Below, piece after piece: positions 37,871 to 47,095 of a stretch of DNA of 64,000 nt. Under the pieces are notes generated by a model that had not been told where the DNA came from, searched no databases, and worked only from the letters and a program-made list of their open reading frames with translations. Positions within the stretch are counted from its first letter, which is position 1. Each line of letters starts with the position of its first letter. The translations under genes were made by a program, and so were the position numbers. This stretch comes from Rhizobium sp. (GTDB taxonomy: Bacteria > Pseudomonadota > Alphaproteobacteria > Rhizobiales > Rhizobiaceae), in NCBI GenBank assembly GCA_019739215.1, contig JAHHDR010000020.1, forward strand, positions 96,609-160,608. Reading direction: 5' to 3'.

Positions 37871-38509
37871 TCAAGGCGCCTCAAACCCGGCGGCCTTGTG
37901 CGATCCGTCGCAATAGGGCTTGTTGTTCGAATGGCCGCAGCGGCACAGGAATGCCTTCTCGACACGATTGACGTTATGGCCGGTGCCGGATTCGATCTCG
38001 AGCCTGCCCACGATCATATAGGGGCCGTTCGGCTGCGGCTGGACGCTGACCTTGCCGACAAGTTCGGTGAGAGACAGTGCCGATTCCTTGGCCTGTGGCT
38101 CGCCGGTGGCCACGAATCCACCCTTGATGTGGGAGTTGTCGCAGAAGGGCTTGTTGCCCGAGAGGCCGCAGCGACAGAGCGTCGCCCGGAGCATTGCTCC
38201 ATGTCCCGGGATGTCCATGTCCGCATTGATCGCCAGCGGGCCGTTTTCACGGGTCATGATCTTGTTGACCTTGGGAGCCGCCTCGTCGGCGCCAGCATCC
38301 TTGCGCCGGACCCTGATCGCCCCCGAAGGACAGTTGATGGCGACGCGAAGGATCTCGTCCGCTGACGCTCCGTTTGCATCGATCCACGAACCTTCGACAT
38401 TGGCCCGGAACACGGAGGGTTCGCCGGTGACGCAGCGACGGGCGTGGATGCACCGCTGGCCATCGAAGCTGATCGATATTGTTTCGCCTTCGGTCGTCTC
38501 AACGGTCAT
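37871..38509 (-). CDS. Iron-sulfur protein with Fer4_19 domain and two CDGSH domains
   Basis: A 212-residue protein. Residues about 10-65 form a divergent 4Fe-4S domain (CIHARRCV, then NCPSGAIRV). Two CDGSH-type [2Fe-2S] sites follow: CRCGLSGNKPFCDNSH near residue 120 and CRCGHSNNKPYCDGSH near 195, each with the C-x-C-x(n)-C-x3-H ligands. Such triple-cluster proteins are soluble electron carriers or redox sensors. ATG 38509 has AGGGAG upstream. It is followed, in the reading direction, by the small secreted gene. Confidence 0.85.
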   Translation of the reverse strand: MTVETTEGETISISFDGQRCIHARRCVTGEPSVFRANVEGSWIDANGASADEILRVAINCPSGAIRVRRKDAGADEAAPKVNKIMTRENGPLAINADMDIPGHGAMLRATLCRCGLSGNKPFCDNSHIKGGFVATGEPQAKESALSLTELVGKVSVQPQPNGPYMIVGRLEIESGTGHNVNRVEKAFLCRCGHSNNKPYCDGSHKAAGFEAP

Positions 38510-38563
38510 GCCTGATCTCCCTGGGTAGACGCGCCGACATGTCAGCACGGAACCGGGCGGCGA

Positions 38564-38818
38564 TCAACGGTTCTTGAGGCAGACGGCGGGCCCGACCCCT
38601 TCGATGCTCACGAAAGCGACCGAATGTTCCTCGAACGCGCGCAGCAGCTGCGCACCCGTCGACCGGTGGATGTCATGGCGCTCGCCCTCGAAATCCCTTA
38701 CCGTGCTGCGGGACACGTCGGCATGGCGCGCGAGGTCGCCCTGCGTCCAATCCAGAAGCCCACGGGCCGCCCGGCACAGCGCGGGCGAAAGAAACGCTCT
38801 ATCCTGACCTTGAACCAT
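38564..38818 (-). CDS. Small XRE-type helix-turn-helix regulator
   Basis: An 84-residue protein, nearly all one HTH domain: ALCRAARGLLDWTQGDLARH, ADVSRSTVRDFE and a tail VAFVSIEGVGPAVCLKNR. The form with GLLxWxQxxLA and a C-terminal GVxL stretch is common in alphaproteobacterial repressors. Divergent from the antiporter gene, 79 bases apart; it may regulate it or the CDGSH gene behind it. Confidence 0.8.
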   Translation of the reverse strand: MVQGQDRAFLSPALCRAARGLLDWTQGDLARHADVSRSTVRDFEGERHDIHRSTGAQLLRAFEEHSVAFVSIEGVGPAVCLKNR

Positions 38819-38897
38819 CGCGTGATCTCAACCATATTGGTGTACTTAAACCATATATGGCATTTTTCAGCCTTCATTTCCAGAGACGGAGCCGTGC

Positions 38898-40673
38898 ATG
38901 CACGATACCCCACTGATCACGATGCTTGTCGCGGGGTTTGTTCTTGCCTTCCTTTTCGGGACGATCGCCAACCGTTTCAAACTGCCGCCCCTGGTCGGCT
39001 ATCTCCTCGCCGGCATCATCGTTGGCCCCTACACGCCGGGCTATGTGGCCGACCCGCACCTTGCCCTGGAACTGGCTGAGATCGGCGTCATCCTGCTGAT
39101 GTTCGGCGTCGGCCTGCATTTCTCGCTCAAGGACCTGCTGTCCGTCAGGTTCATCGCGGTGCCGGGCGCCATCGCGCAGATCGCCTTCGCGACGCTGCTC
39201 GGCTGGGGACTTGGTCAGGCGATGGGATGGAGCCATGGGGGAAGCCTTGTCTTCGGCCTGGCGCTGTCGGTGGCATCCACCGTCGTCTTGCTCAAGGCGC
39301 TGCAGGAGCGGCGCATGGTTGAGACGGAGAAGGGCAGGATCGCGGTCGGCTGGCTGATCGTCGAGGATCTTGCCATGGTCATGGCGCTCGTCCTCATCCC
39401 GGCGGTGGCGGGCGTGACCGGCGGCGCGCAGGCGCATTCGGATCCTGTCGCGCTCACCCTGTCGCAGATTCTGGGGTTTGACCTCGGTATCACCGGCGTC
39501 ATACTTGTCACGCTGGTGAAGGTGGCCGGCTTCATCGGTTTCATGCTGGTCTTCGGCCGCAAGCTTATCCCCTGGATCCTGCATCACATCGCCCATACCG
39601 GATCGCGCGAGCTTTTCCGGCTCGGCGTGCTGGCCATCGCCCTCGGCGTCGCCTTCGGTGCCGCGAAGCTGTTCGGCGTCTCGCTGGCGCTGGGCGCGTT
39701 CTTCGCAGGCATGATCCTCTCCGAAAGCCCGCTGAGCCATCGGGCAGCGCAGGAGAGCCTGCCGCTGCGCGATGCATTCTCGGTGCTGTTCTTCGTTTCG
39801 GTCGGCATGCTGTTTGATCCCCTTAGTATCCTGCGCGATCCGCTGCCCGTCGTGGCCACCGTGGTGATCATTGTCATCGGCAAGTCCGTGGCGGCCTTTC
39901 TCATCGTGCTGGCCTTCCGCCGGACTGCGGGCACGGCGCTGACGATTTCCGCAAGCCTGGCGCAGATCGGCGAGTTCTCCTTCATCCTCGCCGAACTTGG
40001 CGTCGGGCTGCAACTTCTGCCGAGCGAGGGCAGGGACCTTATCCTGGCAGGCGCCATCATCTCGATCATTCTGAACCCGCTGGTCTTCTGGCTGTGCGAT
40101 CGCGCCCGTCCCTGGTTCGACGCCCGACTGTCGCGGGAGGAGGCACAGCCCTCACCGGCCGGTCTCGTCGAGCCTGCGCCGCCGCCAGAACCCGACGACG
40201 TGCCCGAGCAACCGCCCACGTTGCTGACCGACCATACCATCGTCGTCGGTCACGGACGCGTGGGTAGTATTGTCACGCAGGCGGTGCGCAGTCTGGGGAC
40301 ACCGCTCCTGGTCATCGAAGATGCCGACAAGCGGATCGAAGCCATACGGCAGGAGGGCGTGGAGGTGCTTACGGGCAATGCCGTCTCCGCTGACGTTCTC
40401 CGATTGGCAAATCTCACCGGCGCCCACACGATTGTCGTGGCGATCCCCGACGCCTTCGAGGCGGGCCAGGTGACGGCACAGGCGCGGGCCGCGAACCCGT
40501 CGATCTGCATCATCGCCCGGGCCCACTCTGACGACGAGATCGAACATCTCAAGAAGTTCGGCGCCGACGTCGTGGTGATGGGCGAACGGGAGATCGCCCG
40601 CGGCATGGTCGATTTCATCAAGTCGCACCGACCGGAGAAAGCCGGTCCGGCCGAAGAGGTTGGACACGCCTGA
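38898..40673 (+). CDS. YbaL-type CPA2 cation:proton antiporter with TrkA-N domain
   Basis: A 591-residue protein. The first 420 residues hold about 12 membrane segments of the CPA2/KefB type (LPPLVGYLLAGIIVGPYTPG, GVILLMFGVGLHFSLKDLL, ALGAFFAGMILSESPL). A Pro-rich linker leads to a cytosolic TrkA-N nucleotide-binding domain from about residue 445 (VVGHGRVGSIVTQAV, then VIEDADKR). This matches the YbaL/KefB-like family, which moves K+ or Na+ against protons under redox or nucleotide control. No terminator with T-tract is seen after it. Confidence 0.87.
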   Translation: MHDTPLITMLVAGFVLAFLFGTIANRFKLPPLVGYLLAGIIVGPYTPGYVADPHLALELAEIGVILLMFGVGLHFSLKDLLSVRFIAVPGAIAQIAFATLLGWGLGQAMGWSHGGSLVFGLALSVASTVVLLKALQERRMVETEKGRIAVGWLIVEDLAMVMALVLIPAVAGVTGGAQAHSDPVALTLSQILGFDLGITGVILVTLVKVAGFIGFMLVFGRKLIPWILHHIAHTGSRELFRLGVLAIALGVAFGAAKLFGVSLALGAFFAGMILSESPLSHRAAQESLPLRDAFSVLFFVSVGMLFDPLSILRDPLPVVATVVIIVIGKSVAAFLIVLAFRRTAGTALTISASLAQIGEFSFILAELGVGLQLLPSEGRDLILAGAIISIILNPLVFWLCDRARPWFDARLSREEAQPSPAGLVEPAPPPEPDDVPEQPPTLLTDHTIVVGHGRVGSIVTQAVRSLGTPLLVIEDADKRIEAIRQEGVEVLTGNAVSADVLRLANLTGAHTIVVAIPDAFEAGQVTAQARAANPSICIIARAHSDDEIEHLKKFGADVVVMGEREIARGMVDFIKSHRPEKAGPAEEVGHA

Positions 40674-40749
40674 CTGTTTGGTTATTGGCGCGGCGACGAG
40701 GAGCCTGTATCGTCCGCAGCCAGCAAGAGTTCTCGGGAGGAGAGCAGCC

Positions 40750-40959
40750 ATGACACGGGTAACGCCCTCAGACGGTTCCGGTGCCTCGAACCCGTCCGAA
40801 CACCTATGCCGGTTCGAGGGCTGCGGTCGATGGGGGGCCTGGGGATATGATCCCGGAGATGGCGTGGCGGAGTGGTGGTGCATAGAGCATCGCCCCGATC
40901 AGGACCCCGTGCGACCGGTCGTGGAACAGAACTGGGTTTCTGACGGCAATGAAGGGTGA
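40750..40959 (+). CDS. Small Cys/His-containing hypothetical protein
   Basis: A 69-residue protein after a strong GGAGGAGAG site. HLCRFEGCGRWGAWGYDPGD followed by WWCIEHRP gives a C-x4-C...C-x2-H pattern fit for one zinc ion. Likely a small metal-binding protein; I know no family function. Confidence 0.55.
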   Translation: MTRVTPSDGSGASNPSEHLCRFEGCGRWGAWGYDPGDGVAEWWCIEHRPDQDPVRPVVEQNWVSDGNEG

Positions 40960-40994
40960 CGTTGTCCGGCAGGTAGCCGGTATCGCCCGCTTGG

Positions 40995-42329
40995 TCATAC
41001 GAAGACGACATGCGAGGCGGACAGGTCCGTCTGGTCGATCCCGGTAAGCGTTATCGTTGTACGGTCGTTGAGCTCGATCGTCAGGTCTGCACCGTTCTGG
41101 TCAGCGGTCTGCATCATGCTGTCATAATTCTTGGTGCCGAGCCGCCTGTCGATCAGCAGGATGTCGTGGTCCGCGCCTGCCAGTTCAAAATCGGCAATTG
41201 TGTCGTGACCCAGGGCACGGGTTTGTTGTTTTCCGAAACTCGCCGCGTTGAAGGCGAAGACATCGCGGTCGGCGCCGCCGGTCAGGATGTCGTCGCCGCG
41301 CCATCCTGCGAGCCTGTCACGGCCCGCGCCGCCATCGAGACTGTCGCTGCCCTTCTCGCCGAAAATCCGGTTGTCGCGCTCATTCCCGTCTATCGTGTCG
41401 GCCGTGGCACGTCCAACATAGACCACGCCGATCCTGTCATTGTCGACGACTTCGAAATCGCGGCCGCGGATGTCTTTCAGCGCACGCAGCGCCTCGTTGT
41501 CCCAGCGCTCGTCGGGCGCGCCTGAAATATACCAGTCCGAACCGTTGTCGGCAAGGATCATGCCATACTGCTTGAGCGTGTTGATGATGACGCGTGTTTC
41601 GGCGCTGACGTCGTCTGCAATGTCGAAGTCGGCGCGCAGCCGCACATGCATTCCGAAGGCGGCGGGTCCGTCGATCGTGTCGGCCCAGTGGCTGGCGGCG
41701 CCAATCGCCTTCATCGCGGTCAGGGCCTGCGACAGCGTGAAGCGCAGGGCATGTCCCAGGGTGCCGTCGACCGCCACTGCGGCGGTCGCTTCGTCGTAGC
41801 GCGCGAGACCGGCGAAGATCGGCAGGCCGGCCGCGTCTGCCGACGTCCAGCCGAGGGGCCGCTGGTGATCTCCACCCTGCAGGTCGAAGACGGCTGCCTG
41901 GCCGGTCCAGCGCTGGTGTTGGGAGTCCCAGTCGGCATCGTAGATCTCGTAGAGCGTGCCGAGACCGTTGGGCCTGGTGCTGTCGAGCTGGATGACGATG
42001 ACATGCCGATCGCCACCACCTTCGATCGGGGCATCGGCTGGAATGGGGAAGGGGCCCTCGTCGCTCTCACTCGGCCACAATGTGCAGAGAAAGTCGGTAA
42101 GTTCCTCGTCTTCACCGACCACCATGTAGGGGATGCCGATCCTGCTTCCCTCCCACAGGCCCGAGCCGAAATCCGCATGCAGGCCGCGATCCGGGGCGAT
42201 CGCCTTGATGATCCGGGCCGAGCCCTTGGCAAGGGGGGTGAAGTCGACGCGCATGTTCCATTCGCTTTCCGTAGAAAATGCGATGGAGCCGTTGAGATCC
42301 GCGCCAATGCCGATATCTGGCATCGCCAT
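40995..42329 (-). CDS. RTX-type calcium-binding secreted protein
   Basis: A 444-residue acidic protein. Residues 1-300 form an unknown globular part. Near residues 320-360 are hemolysin-type nonapeptide repeats (GEKGSDSLDGGAGRDRLAGW, RGDDILTGGADRD), which bind Ca2+ in a beta-roll. The C-terminus (aspartate-rich, then a hydrophobic end SASHVVFV) fits a type I secretion signal. No signal peptide is present, as expected for type I export. No transporter genes are nearby, so an ABC exporter elsewhere would be used. Confidence 0.8.
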   Translation of the reverse strand: MAMPDIGIGADLNGSIAFSTESEWNMRVDFTPLAKGSARIIKAIAPDRGLHADFGSGLWEGSRIGIPYMVVGEDEELTDFLCTLWPSESDEGPFPIPADAPIEGGGDRHVIVIQLDSTRPNGLGTLYEIYDADWDSQHQRWTGQAAVFDLQGGDHQRPLGWTSADAAGLPIFAGLARYDEATAAVAVDGTLGHALRFTLSQALTAMKAIGAASHWADTIDGPAAFGMHVRLRADFDIADDVSAETRVIINTLKQYGMILADNGSDWYISGAPDERWDNEALRALKDIRGRDFEVVDNDRIGVVYVGRATADTIDGNERDNRIFGEKGSDSLDGGAGRDRLAGWRGDDILTGGADRDVFAFNAASFGKQQTRALGHDTIADFELAGADHDILLIDRRLGTKNYDSMMQTADQNGADLTIELNDRTTITLTGIDQTDLSASHVVFV

Positions 42330-42527
42330 CCGACAATCCTCCTGTTTTGGCGATGTGAGTGCAACACCGCGCTCGTGTCAAATCGACGGCGGCAACATCC
42401 CTAAATTGCCGCTAACCCGCGTTTTCGAGATGACTGGAATCGTGACGGAATCTCGGCAAAACTTGCAATGAGCCCATGAATGGGCGATGCTATGGCGACC
42501 TTGCATCGAGACACGGAGGATCCAGAA

Positions 42528-42812
42528 ATGGAGAGAATCAGAACCGTGACCGGCACAGGCCCGGTCTATGTCGACGACACAGCCGCAGGTCATTGCGCCT
42601 TCGAGATCAATCTCTACCGCGACGGCAGAGGACACATTGTCGGCCATGGCCATGTCATGGGCGACAGCCTTCTCCTGGGAAAGATGGCGCGCGGCCAGCA
42701 CATCGAGGTTGCCTCGCAGGATGACGGCCGCCGTTTCAGCCTGGCGACCGGTGCCTGGAATCCCGGCGACCGGACGATGGATGTGGAGACCGCAGGCAAC
42801 ATTGTTCATTAG
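42528..42812 (+). CDS. Small hypothetical protein
   Basis: A 94-residue protein from ATG 42528, preceded by GGAGG. Beta-rich, no signal peptide or known motif (GHGHVMGDSLLLGK in the centre). Function unknown. Alone on the strand between the RTX gene and an exported protein gene. Confidence 0.5.
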   Translation: MERIRTVTGTGPVYVDDTAAGHCAFEINLYRDGRGHIVGHGHVMGDSLLLGKMARGQHIEVASQDDGRRFSLATGAWNPGDRTMDVETAGNIVH

Positions 42813-42902
42813 ATGAGACGACGCCCGCAGACTTCAGTCGCGGAACCTTTGGAGCCAGGTGACGTTTGTCCGCCGTGAAAACGCGTCTAGAGGACAGACA
42901 TC

Positions 42903-43166
42903 ATGAAAAAGCTCACCATCGCCGCCGGCATTGCTGCGGCCCTGTTCGCCGCCAACACGGCCGTGGCCGACGACGTCACAATCATCAACCGCGACAGCGA
43001 TACGACGGGCAGCATTGTCATCAAGAAACCGAAGCCCCGCGTGGTGGTTCGCGACAGCCCGACGATCGTCGTCAAGGAACAGCGCTCGGAACCGAAGATC
43101 GTGATCAAGGACAATGATCCTGATCTCGTGGTCAAGGAGAAGCGCAAGAAGATCGTGATCGACTGA
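42903..43166 (+). CDS. Small exported basic protein with Val/Lys repeats
   Basis: An 87-residue precursor: MKK start, hydrophobic AAGIAAALFAANTAVA, then a short mature chain with repeated V-x-K motifs (SIVIKKPKPRVVVRD, TIVVKEQ, KIVIKDN, DLVVKEKRKKIVID). It would be periplasmic and extended. No function known. A 10-bp inverted repeat lies after its stop. Confidence 0.6.
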   Translation: MKKLTIAAGIAAALFAANTAVADDVTIINRDSDTTGSIVIKKPKPRVVVRDSPTIVVKEQRSEPKIVIKDNDPDLVVKEKRKKIVID

Positions 43167-43188
43167 TTGGCTCGATCGCGAGCAGACC

Positions 43189-43215
43189 ATGACCGGCCGC
43201 GGAATGGCCGGTCAT
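43189..43215 (+). terminator. Strong hairpin after the exported-protein gene
   Basis: ATGACCGGCC (43189-43198) and GGCCGGTCAT (43206-43215) pair perfectly across a 7-base loop, 22 bases after the stop at 43166. There is no T-tract, so it may stabilise the RNA end or assist rho-dependent termination. Confidence 0.45.
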
Positions 43216-43487
43216 CCGACTGGACTGCACTTGCCTGTCCGTCTTCTGGACAGAGTCCACCAGCAGGGTCTGCCAAGGGTCCGACGTAACGCTCGGCTCT
43301 CATACAAGGCGTTTCGGCTCGATAGGGCGACCGCCTTGATTCGCACTGTCATTTCGCCTATTTGTTGGTGATCGATTTATGCTTGTGGCGTTTAACGGGG
43401 CCTGTGCGCTGCCCGCAATCTCCCTTCATCATTCGACCGACTGGCGAGTGCGTCGCCCAGATTGCACATTTGTTGAAAGGGAAGATC
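43216..43487 (+). promoter_or_regulatory. Long upstream/leader region of the cold-shock gene
   Basis: About 270 bases without a gene precede the cold-shock gene. Genes of the cspA class usually have long, structured, temperature-sensitive leaders, and this space fits. I found no clear promoter and did not resolve a fold. Confidence 0.35.
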
Positions 43488-43697
43488 GTGAATACTGGTA
43501 CCGTGAAGTGGTTCAACGCGACCAAGGGTTTTGGTTTCATACAGCCGCAGGATGGCTCAACTGACGTGTTCGTGCATATCAGCGCGGTCGAACGTTCCGG
43601 CATGAGTTCCCTGAACGAAGGCCAGAAGGTCACCTACGACATCGTGCAGGACAAGCGCTCAGGCAAGAGCTCGGCGGAAAATCTCCGCTCGGCTTAA
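43488..43697 (+). CDS. CspA-family cold-shock protein
   Basis: A 69-residue single OB-fold RNA chaperone. RNP1 reads KGFGFIQP and RNP2 VFVHISAV, with [15 protein letters not shown] at the start and a C-terminal [11 protein letters not shown]. The GTG start at 43488 is chosen because NTGTVKWF is the conserved N-terminus and AAGGGAAG stands before it; the open frame upstream is leader. It is followed by a rho-independent terminator. Confidence 0.93.
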   Translation: MNTGTVKWFNATKGFGFIQPQDGSTDVFVHISAVERSGMSSLNEGQKVTYDIVQDKRSGKSSAENLRSA

Positions 43698-43759
43698 GGG
43701 CCTGGAGTTCTGCGCCTGCCGCGATGACATTGGTGCCGTTGCGTGCCGGACAGGATGAA

Positions 43760-43785
43760 GGTCGGGATTACCCGGCCTTTTTTAT
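43760..43785 (+). terminator. Rho-independent terminator of the cold-shock gene
   Basis: GGTCGGG (43760-43766), loop ATTA, CCCGGCC (43771-43777), then TTTTTT. The stem is 7 bp with one G-T pair. Confidence 0.8.
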
Positions 43786-43855
43786 TGCTGCCAGGTTTGA
43801 GGTGCTGCTTGCACGCATGCGCGCCGGAGCCCAACCGCCAGATCGGAAATGCCCC

Positions 43856-44095
43856 ATGGCCGTCCCCAGCAACAGTTCGCCCGGTCAAACCCAACAGAAG
43901 GCGCAGAAGAAGGCCGTCGACACCCACAACGCGGCGATGCAGATCGTCCAGGCGGAACTCGTCGCCCGAGAAAAGAAGACCGCGCGGCTCCGGCAGTTGC
44001 GGCTGGAGCACGCGGCCAGCGATGTTGCCGACGCGCCGCAGCCTCCTGCCGCCAAGGCTCAAAAAGGCGGAAAATCCGCCCGGAAGAGCGCTTAG
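43856..44095 (+). CDS. Small basic helical protein, unknown
   Basis: A 79-residue Lys/Ala-rich protein. The centre (HNAAMQIVQAELVAREKKTA) is strongly helical and the tail KAQKGGKSARKSA is disordered and basic. It may bind nucleic acid. The start at 43856 is taken because upstream codons run into the terminator. It converges on the flavin oxidoreductase gene 9 bases away. Confidence 0.5.
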   Translation: MAVPSNSSPGQTQQKAQKKAVDTHNAAMQIVQAELVAREKKTARLRQLRLEHAASDVADAPQPPAAKAQKGGKSARKSA

Positions 44096-44104
44096 CCGCC
44101 CGCC

Positions 44105-46141
44105 TCAGATGTCCTTGGCCAAGCGAAGGGCGTCGTAGATCGCCGCATGCGTATTGCGGGCCGCCACGGCGTCGCCGATACGGAAAAGCTGGAACCTGCC
44201 CTCGGGATTGGGCGACATTGCCTGGGGCTTGCCGGCAATCAGGTCCTCGTAGTCGACGGCGCCAAGGTTCGACGACCGCGGCTTGAGCTGGAAATAGAGG
44301 TCGTCCAGCGGGATCGTGCCGTGATTGACGACCACCTGATCGATGACCTGTTGCCGGGAGACGCCGCCATAATCGCTCCCGACATGAGCGGTGAGCTGAT
44401 TGCCGTTCTTCTCGACGGATTCGAGCCGGTAGGTGACGGTGAAGGTGACGTCCATCTTCTGCAGGGAGCGCATATAGGGCACCAGGTTCATTGCCATGAC
44501 CTCGGGTGCGAAGGCGCGATCGGGCGTCATGATCTCGACCCTGGCGCCGGCGCTTGCAAGGATCTCCGCGGCCTGCAGCCCGGCGTGGTCGCCGGCGTCG
44601 TCGAAGACCAGGACATTGGTCCCGGGTTTGACGTCACCGGAGATGATATCCCAGGACGACACCACATATTCGTTGCCGTTCGTCAGGACATCGGTGTGGG
44701 GCAGGCCGCCTGTGGCAATGATGACCACATCCGGGCTTTCGGCCTCGATGGTGTCGGCCTCCGCCCATGTGTTGAAGTGGAATCTGACGCCGGCCTTTTC
44801 GCATTGGGCCATGCGCCAGTCGATGATGCCGATCATCTCCTTGCGCCGGGGGCTCTGTGCTGTCAGTCGGATCTGCCCTCCAGCCTGGGCGGCGGCTTCT
44901 AACAGCACGACCTCATGTCCGCGCGCGCCAGCGACACGGGCCGCTTCCAGTCCGGCCGGCCCGGCCCCCACGATCACCACCTTCTTTCGAACTGCGGCCT
45001 TGTCGATGATGTGCGGCATCGTTTCCTCGCGGCCGGTCGCCGCATTGTGGATGCAGAAGGCCAGGCCGCCCTGATAGATGCGATCGAGACAGTAGTTGGC
45101 GCCGACGCAGGGGCGGATGTCGTCCTCGCGCTTTTCCATGATCTTCCTGACAATATGCGGTTCGGTCATGTGAGCGCGGGTCATGCCGATCATGTCGACT
45201 TTTCCAGCTGCGATCGCATGGCGCGCCGTCGCGACATCCTGAATCTTGGCAGCGTGGAAGGTCGGGAAGGATGTTGCGGCCCGGATCTCTCCGGCGAAAT
45301 CGAGATGGGGGGCGCTGGCCATGCCCTGGATCGGGATGACGTCGGTCAGCCCGGGATCGGTATCGATGTGACCGCGGATGACATTGAGGTAATCGATCAG
45401 GCCGCTGTCCTTGAGCCGGCGCGAGATCTCGAGGCCATCGGCCTTGCCCGTGCCGCCCGGCAGGCGCTCGTCTGCGGTGTAGCGGACCCCCAGGATGAAG
45501 TCGTCGCCGACGCGCTTGCGCATCGCGGCGAAGACGTCGAGACAGAAGCGCATCCGGTTTTCGAGCGACCCGCCATAGGGGCCGTCGAGTTCGTTGGTCA
45601 ACGGGGAGGCGAACTGGTCGATCAGGTGGCCGTAAGCCTCGAGTTCGACGCCGTCCATGCCACCGGCCTTCATGCGCTCCGCCGCATCCGCAAAATCCTT
45701 GATGATGCGCTCGATGTCCCAGTCTTCCAGTTTCTTCGGGAAGGCCCGGTGCGCGGCCTCCCGGTGGTGGGACGGCGCCAGCACCGGAAGCCAGTCGCCC
45801 TTGTCCCAGCGCGTGCGGCGACCGAGATGCGTCAACTGGATCATGATCGCCGCGCCTTCCTCATGCACGGCATCCGTCATTTCCCGGATCCAGGGCACGA
45901 TCTCGTCCTTGTAGGCGAGCAGGTTGTTGAAGACGGGAGGGCTGTCCTTCGACACCGCGGCCGATCCAGCGGTCATGGTCATGGCGACGCCGCCCCGGGC
46001 TCGCTCCAGCGTATAGGCACGGTAGCGGCCCTTGGGCATGCCGTCCTCGGGATAGGCCGGCTCATGAGAAGTGACGATGATGCGGTTGCGCAGCGTCAGG
46101 TGCTTGAGTTTGTAGGGCTGAAGCAGGGGATCGTTCGACAT
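44105..46141 (-). CDS. NADH:flavin oxidoreductase, N-methylproline demethylase-like
   Basis: A 678-residue flavoprotein of the trimethylamine dehydrogenase/2,4-dienoyl-CoA reductase class. The N-terminal OYE-type TIM barrel binds FMN (LTHLGRRTRW, DGVELEAYGHLIDQF, GGSLENRMRF). Four cysteines in CVGANYCLDR and LAFCIHN suggest the 4Fe-4S site. The C-terminal half has FAD/NAD Rossmann motifs (VVIVGAGPAGLEAARVAGAR; FDDAGDHAGLQAAE). The N-terminal part strongly resembles rhizobial enzymes of stachydrine (proline betaine) breakdown that remove the methyl group from N-methylproline; the substrate is inferred. ATG 46141 is preferred over 46195. Divergent from a TetR regulator. Confidence 0.85.
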   Translation of the reverse strand: MSNDPLLQPYKLKHLTLRNRIIVTSHEPAYPEDGMPKGRYRAYTLERARGGVAMTMTAGSAAVSKDSPPVFNNLLAYKDEIVPWIREMTDAVHEEGAAIMIQLTHLGRRTRWDKGDWLPVLAPSHHREAAHRAFPKKLEDWDIERIIKDFADAAERMKAGGMDGVELEAYGHLIDQFASPLTNELDGPYGGSLENRMRFCLDVFAAMRKRVGDDFILGVRYTADERLPGGTGKADGLEISRRLKDSGLIDYLNVIRGHIDTDPGLTDVIPIQGMASAPHLDFAGEIRAATSFPTFHAAKIQDVATARHAIAAGKVDMIGMTRAHMTEPHIVRKIMEKREDDIRPCVGANYCLDRIYQGGLAFCIHNAATGREETMPHIIDKAAVRKKVVIVGAGPAGLEAARVAGARGHEVVLLEAAAQAGGQIRLTAQSPRRKEMIGIIDWRMAQCEKAGVRFHFNTWAEADTIEAESPDVVIIATGGLPHTDVLTNGNEYVVSSWDIISGDVKPGTNVLVFDDAGDHAGLQAAEILASAGARVEIMTPDRAFAPEVMAMNLVPYMRSLQKMDVTFTVTYRLESVEKNGNQLTAHVGSDYGGVSRQQVIDQVVVNHGTIPLDDLYFQLKPRSSNLGAVDYEDLIAGKPQAMSPNPEGRFQLFRIGDAVAARNTHAAIYDALRLAKDI

Positions 46142-46186
46142 GGAAGGGGGCTCCGGTCCGGGAAGGTGCGCAAATGCTAGAAAAAA

Positions 46187-46244
46187 TGTACACACATGTC
46201 AATACACGGTTCTTCAGTGTACGGATAGTTGACATAATCGTACA
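46187..46244. promoter_or_regulatory. Paired inverted half-sites in the TetR/oxidoreductase divergent region
   Basis: TGTACACACATGTCAA (46187-46202) and TTGACATAATCGTACA (46229-46244) are reverse complements at 12 of 16 positions (TGTAC-n4-ATGTCAA), facing each other across 26 bases. They lie between the two start codons and are good candidates for the binding site of the adjacent TetR-type regulator. Confidence 0.55.
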
Positions 46245-46285
46245 TTAATCTTGCCCGGCGTGGCGCCGTCTGCTAGAGCATCGAT

Positions 46286-46919
46286 ATGGAGCAGGGTCTG
46301 CAAGACAGTGGCTGGCGAGGATCGCAGGAGGGCTGGCTCCAGGCGGCCTATGAGGCCCTCCTGGATTCCGGCGTGGAAGCCGTCAAGATCATGCCTCTTG
46401 CCAAGAAGCTTCGGCTTTCCCGCACAAGCTTCTACTGGTTCTTCGATGACCGGGAGCAGCTTCTGGCGGCGCTGATCACCCTATGGCGTGACAAGAACAC
46501 CGGCAATCTCGTCAGGCAATCCGAAGCCTATGCCGAGTCGATCGCGGAGGCCATGCTGAATGTCTTCGACTGCTGGCTCGACACGGCCCAGTTCGATTCC
46601 AAGTTCGAGTTCGCGATTCGCAGCTGGGCGATCCAGTCACCCGACATCCTGGCCGAGGTCAACGCAGCAGACCAAGTCCGGATCGAGGCGCTGGCCAGGA
46701 TGTTCGTCCGGTTCGGCTTCGAGGACGCTTCCGCGGATGTGCGCGCCCGGACCCTTTACCTGACGCAGATCGGCTATATCTCTATGCAGACGGCGGAGGA
46801 TGTCGAGACGCGGTTGAGAACGGATTCCGGACTATGTCGAAATCTTCACGGGCAAGGCGCCGCAGCAGCGGGAGCTCGCCCGGTTCTTCGCGCGTCATGG
46901 CGGCGCGCCTTCGGGCTGA
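46286..46919 (+). CDS. TetR/AcrR-family regulator, frameshifted near the C-terminus
   Basis: The N-terminal HTH is clear: EALLDSGVEAVKIMPLAKKL, RLSRTSFYWFFDDREQLLAAL. The ligand domain continues to ADVRARTLYLTQIGYISMQT. Near 46820-46830 the frame shifts: one base removed restores PDYVEIFTGKAPQQRELARF and a TGA at 46917-46919, giving about 210 residues, the usual length. As written, the frame runs on to 47116 through tRNA-Ser, which cannot be right. It likely controls the divergent flavin oxidoreductase. Confidence 0.82.
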
Positions 46920-47005
46920 CAAGGTCTCCCGCTGGCGGTTCCGACCGGCAGGCAGGAATTCGCAGCACGCCGCGAGCGATATCATTTCAGATTTCCAATG
47001 GGTTC

Positions 47006-47095
47006 TGGCGGATGGGGTGGGATTCGAACCCACGGTACGGTCTCCCGCACGCCGGTTTTCAAGACCGGTTCCTTAAACCACTCGGACACCCATCC
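47006..47095 (-). tRNA. tRNA-Ser (anticodon TGA)
   Basis: Minus strand; acceptor GGATGGG/CCCATCC, anticodon loop CTTGAAA (TGA), long variable arm, T-loop GGTTCGAATCC, CCA encoded at 47008-47006. The structure is complete. Confidence 0.95.

Noticed and set aside
38874..40013. 379-codon frame on the minus strand
   Set aside because: Antisense shadow of the CPA2 antiporter; very rich in Arg/Asp/Glu and no family features.
44915..46180. 421-codon frame on the plus strand
   Set aside because: Antisense shadow of the flavin oxidoreductase, which has clear cofactor motifs.
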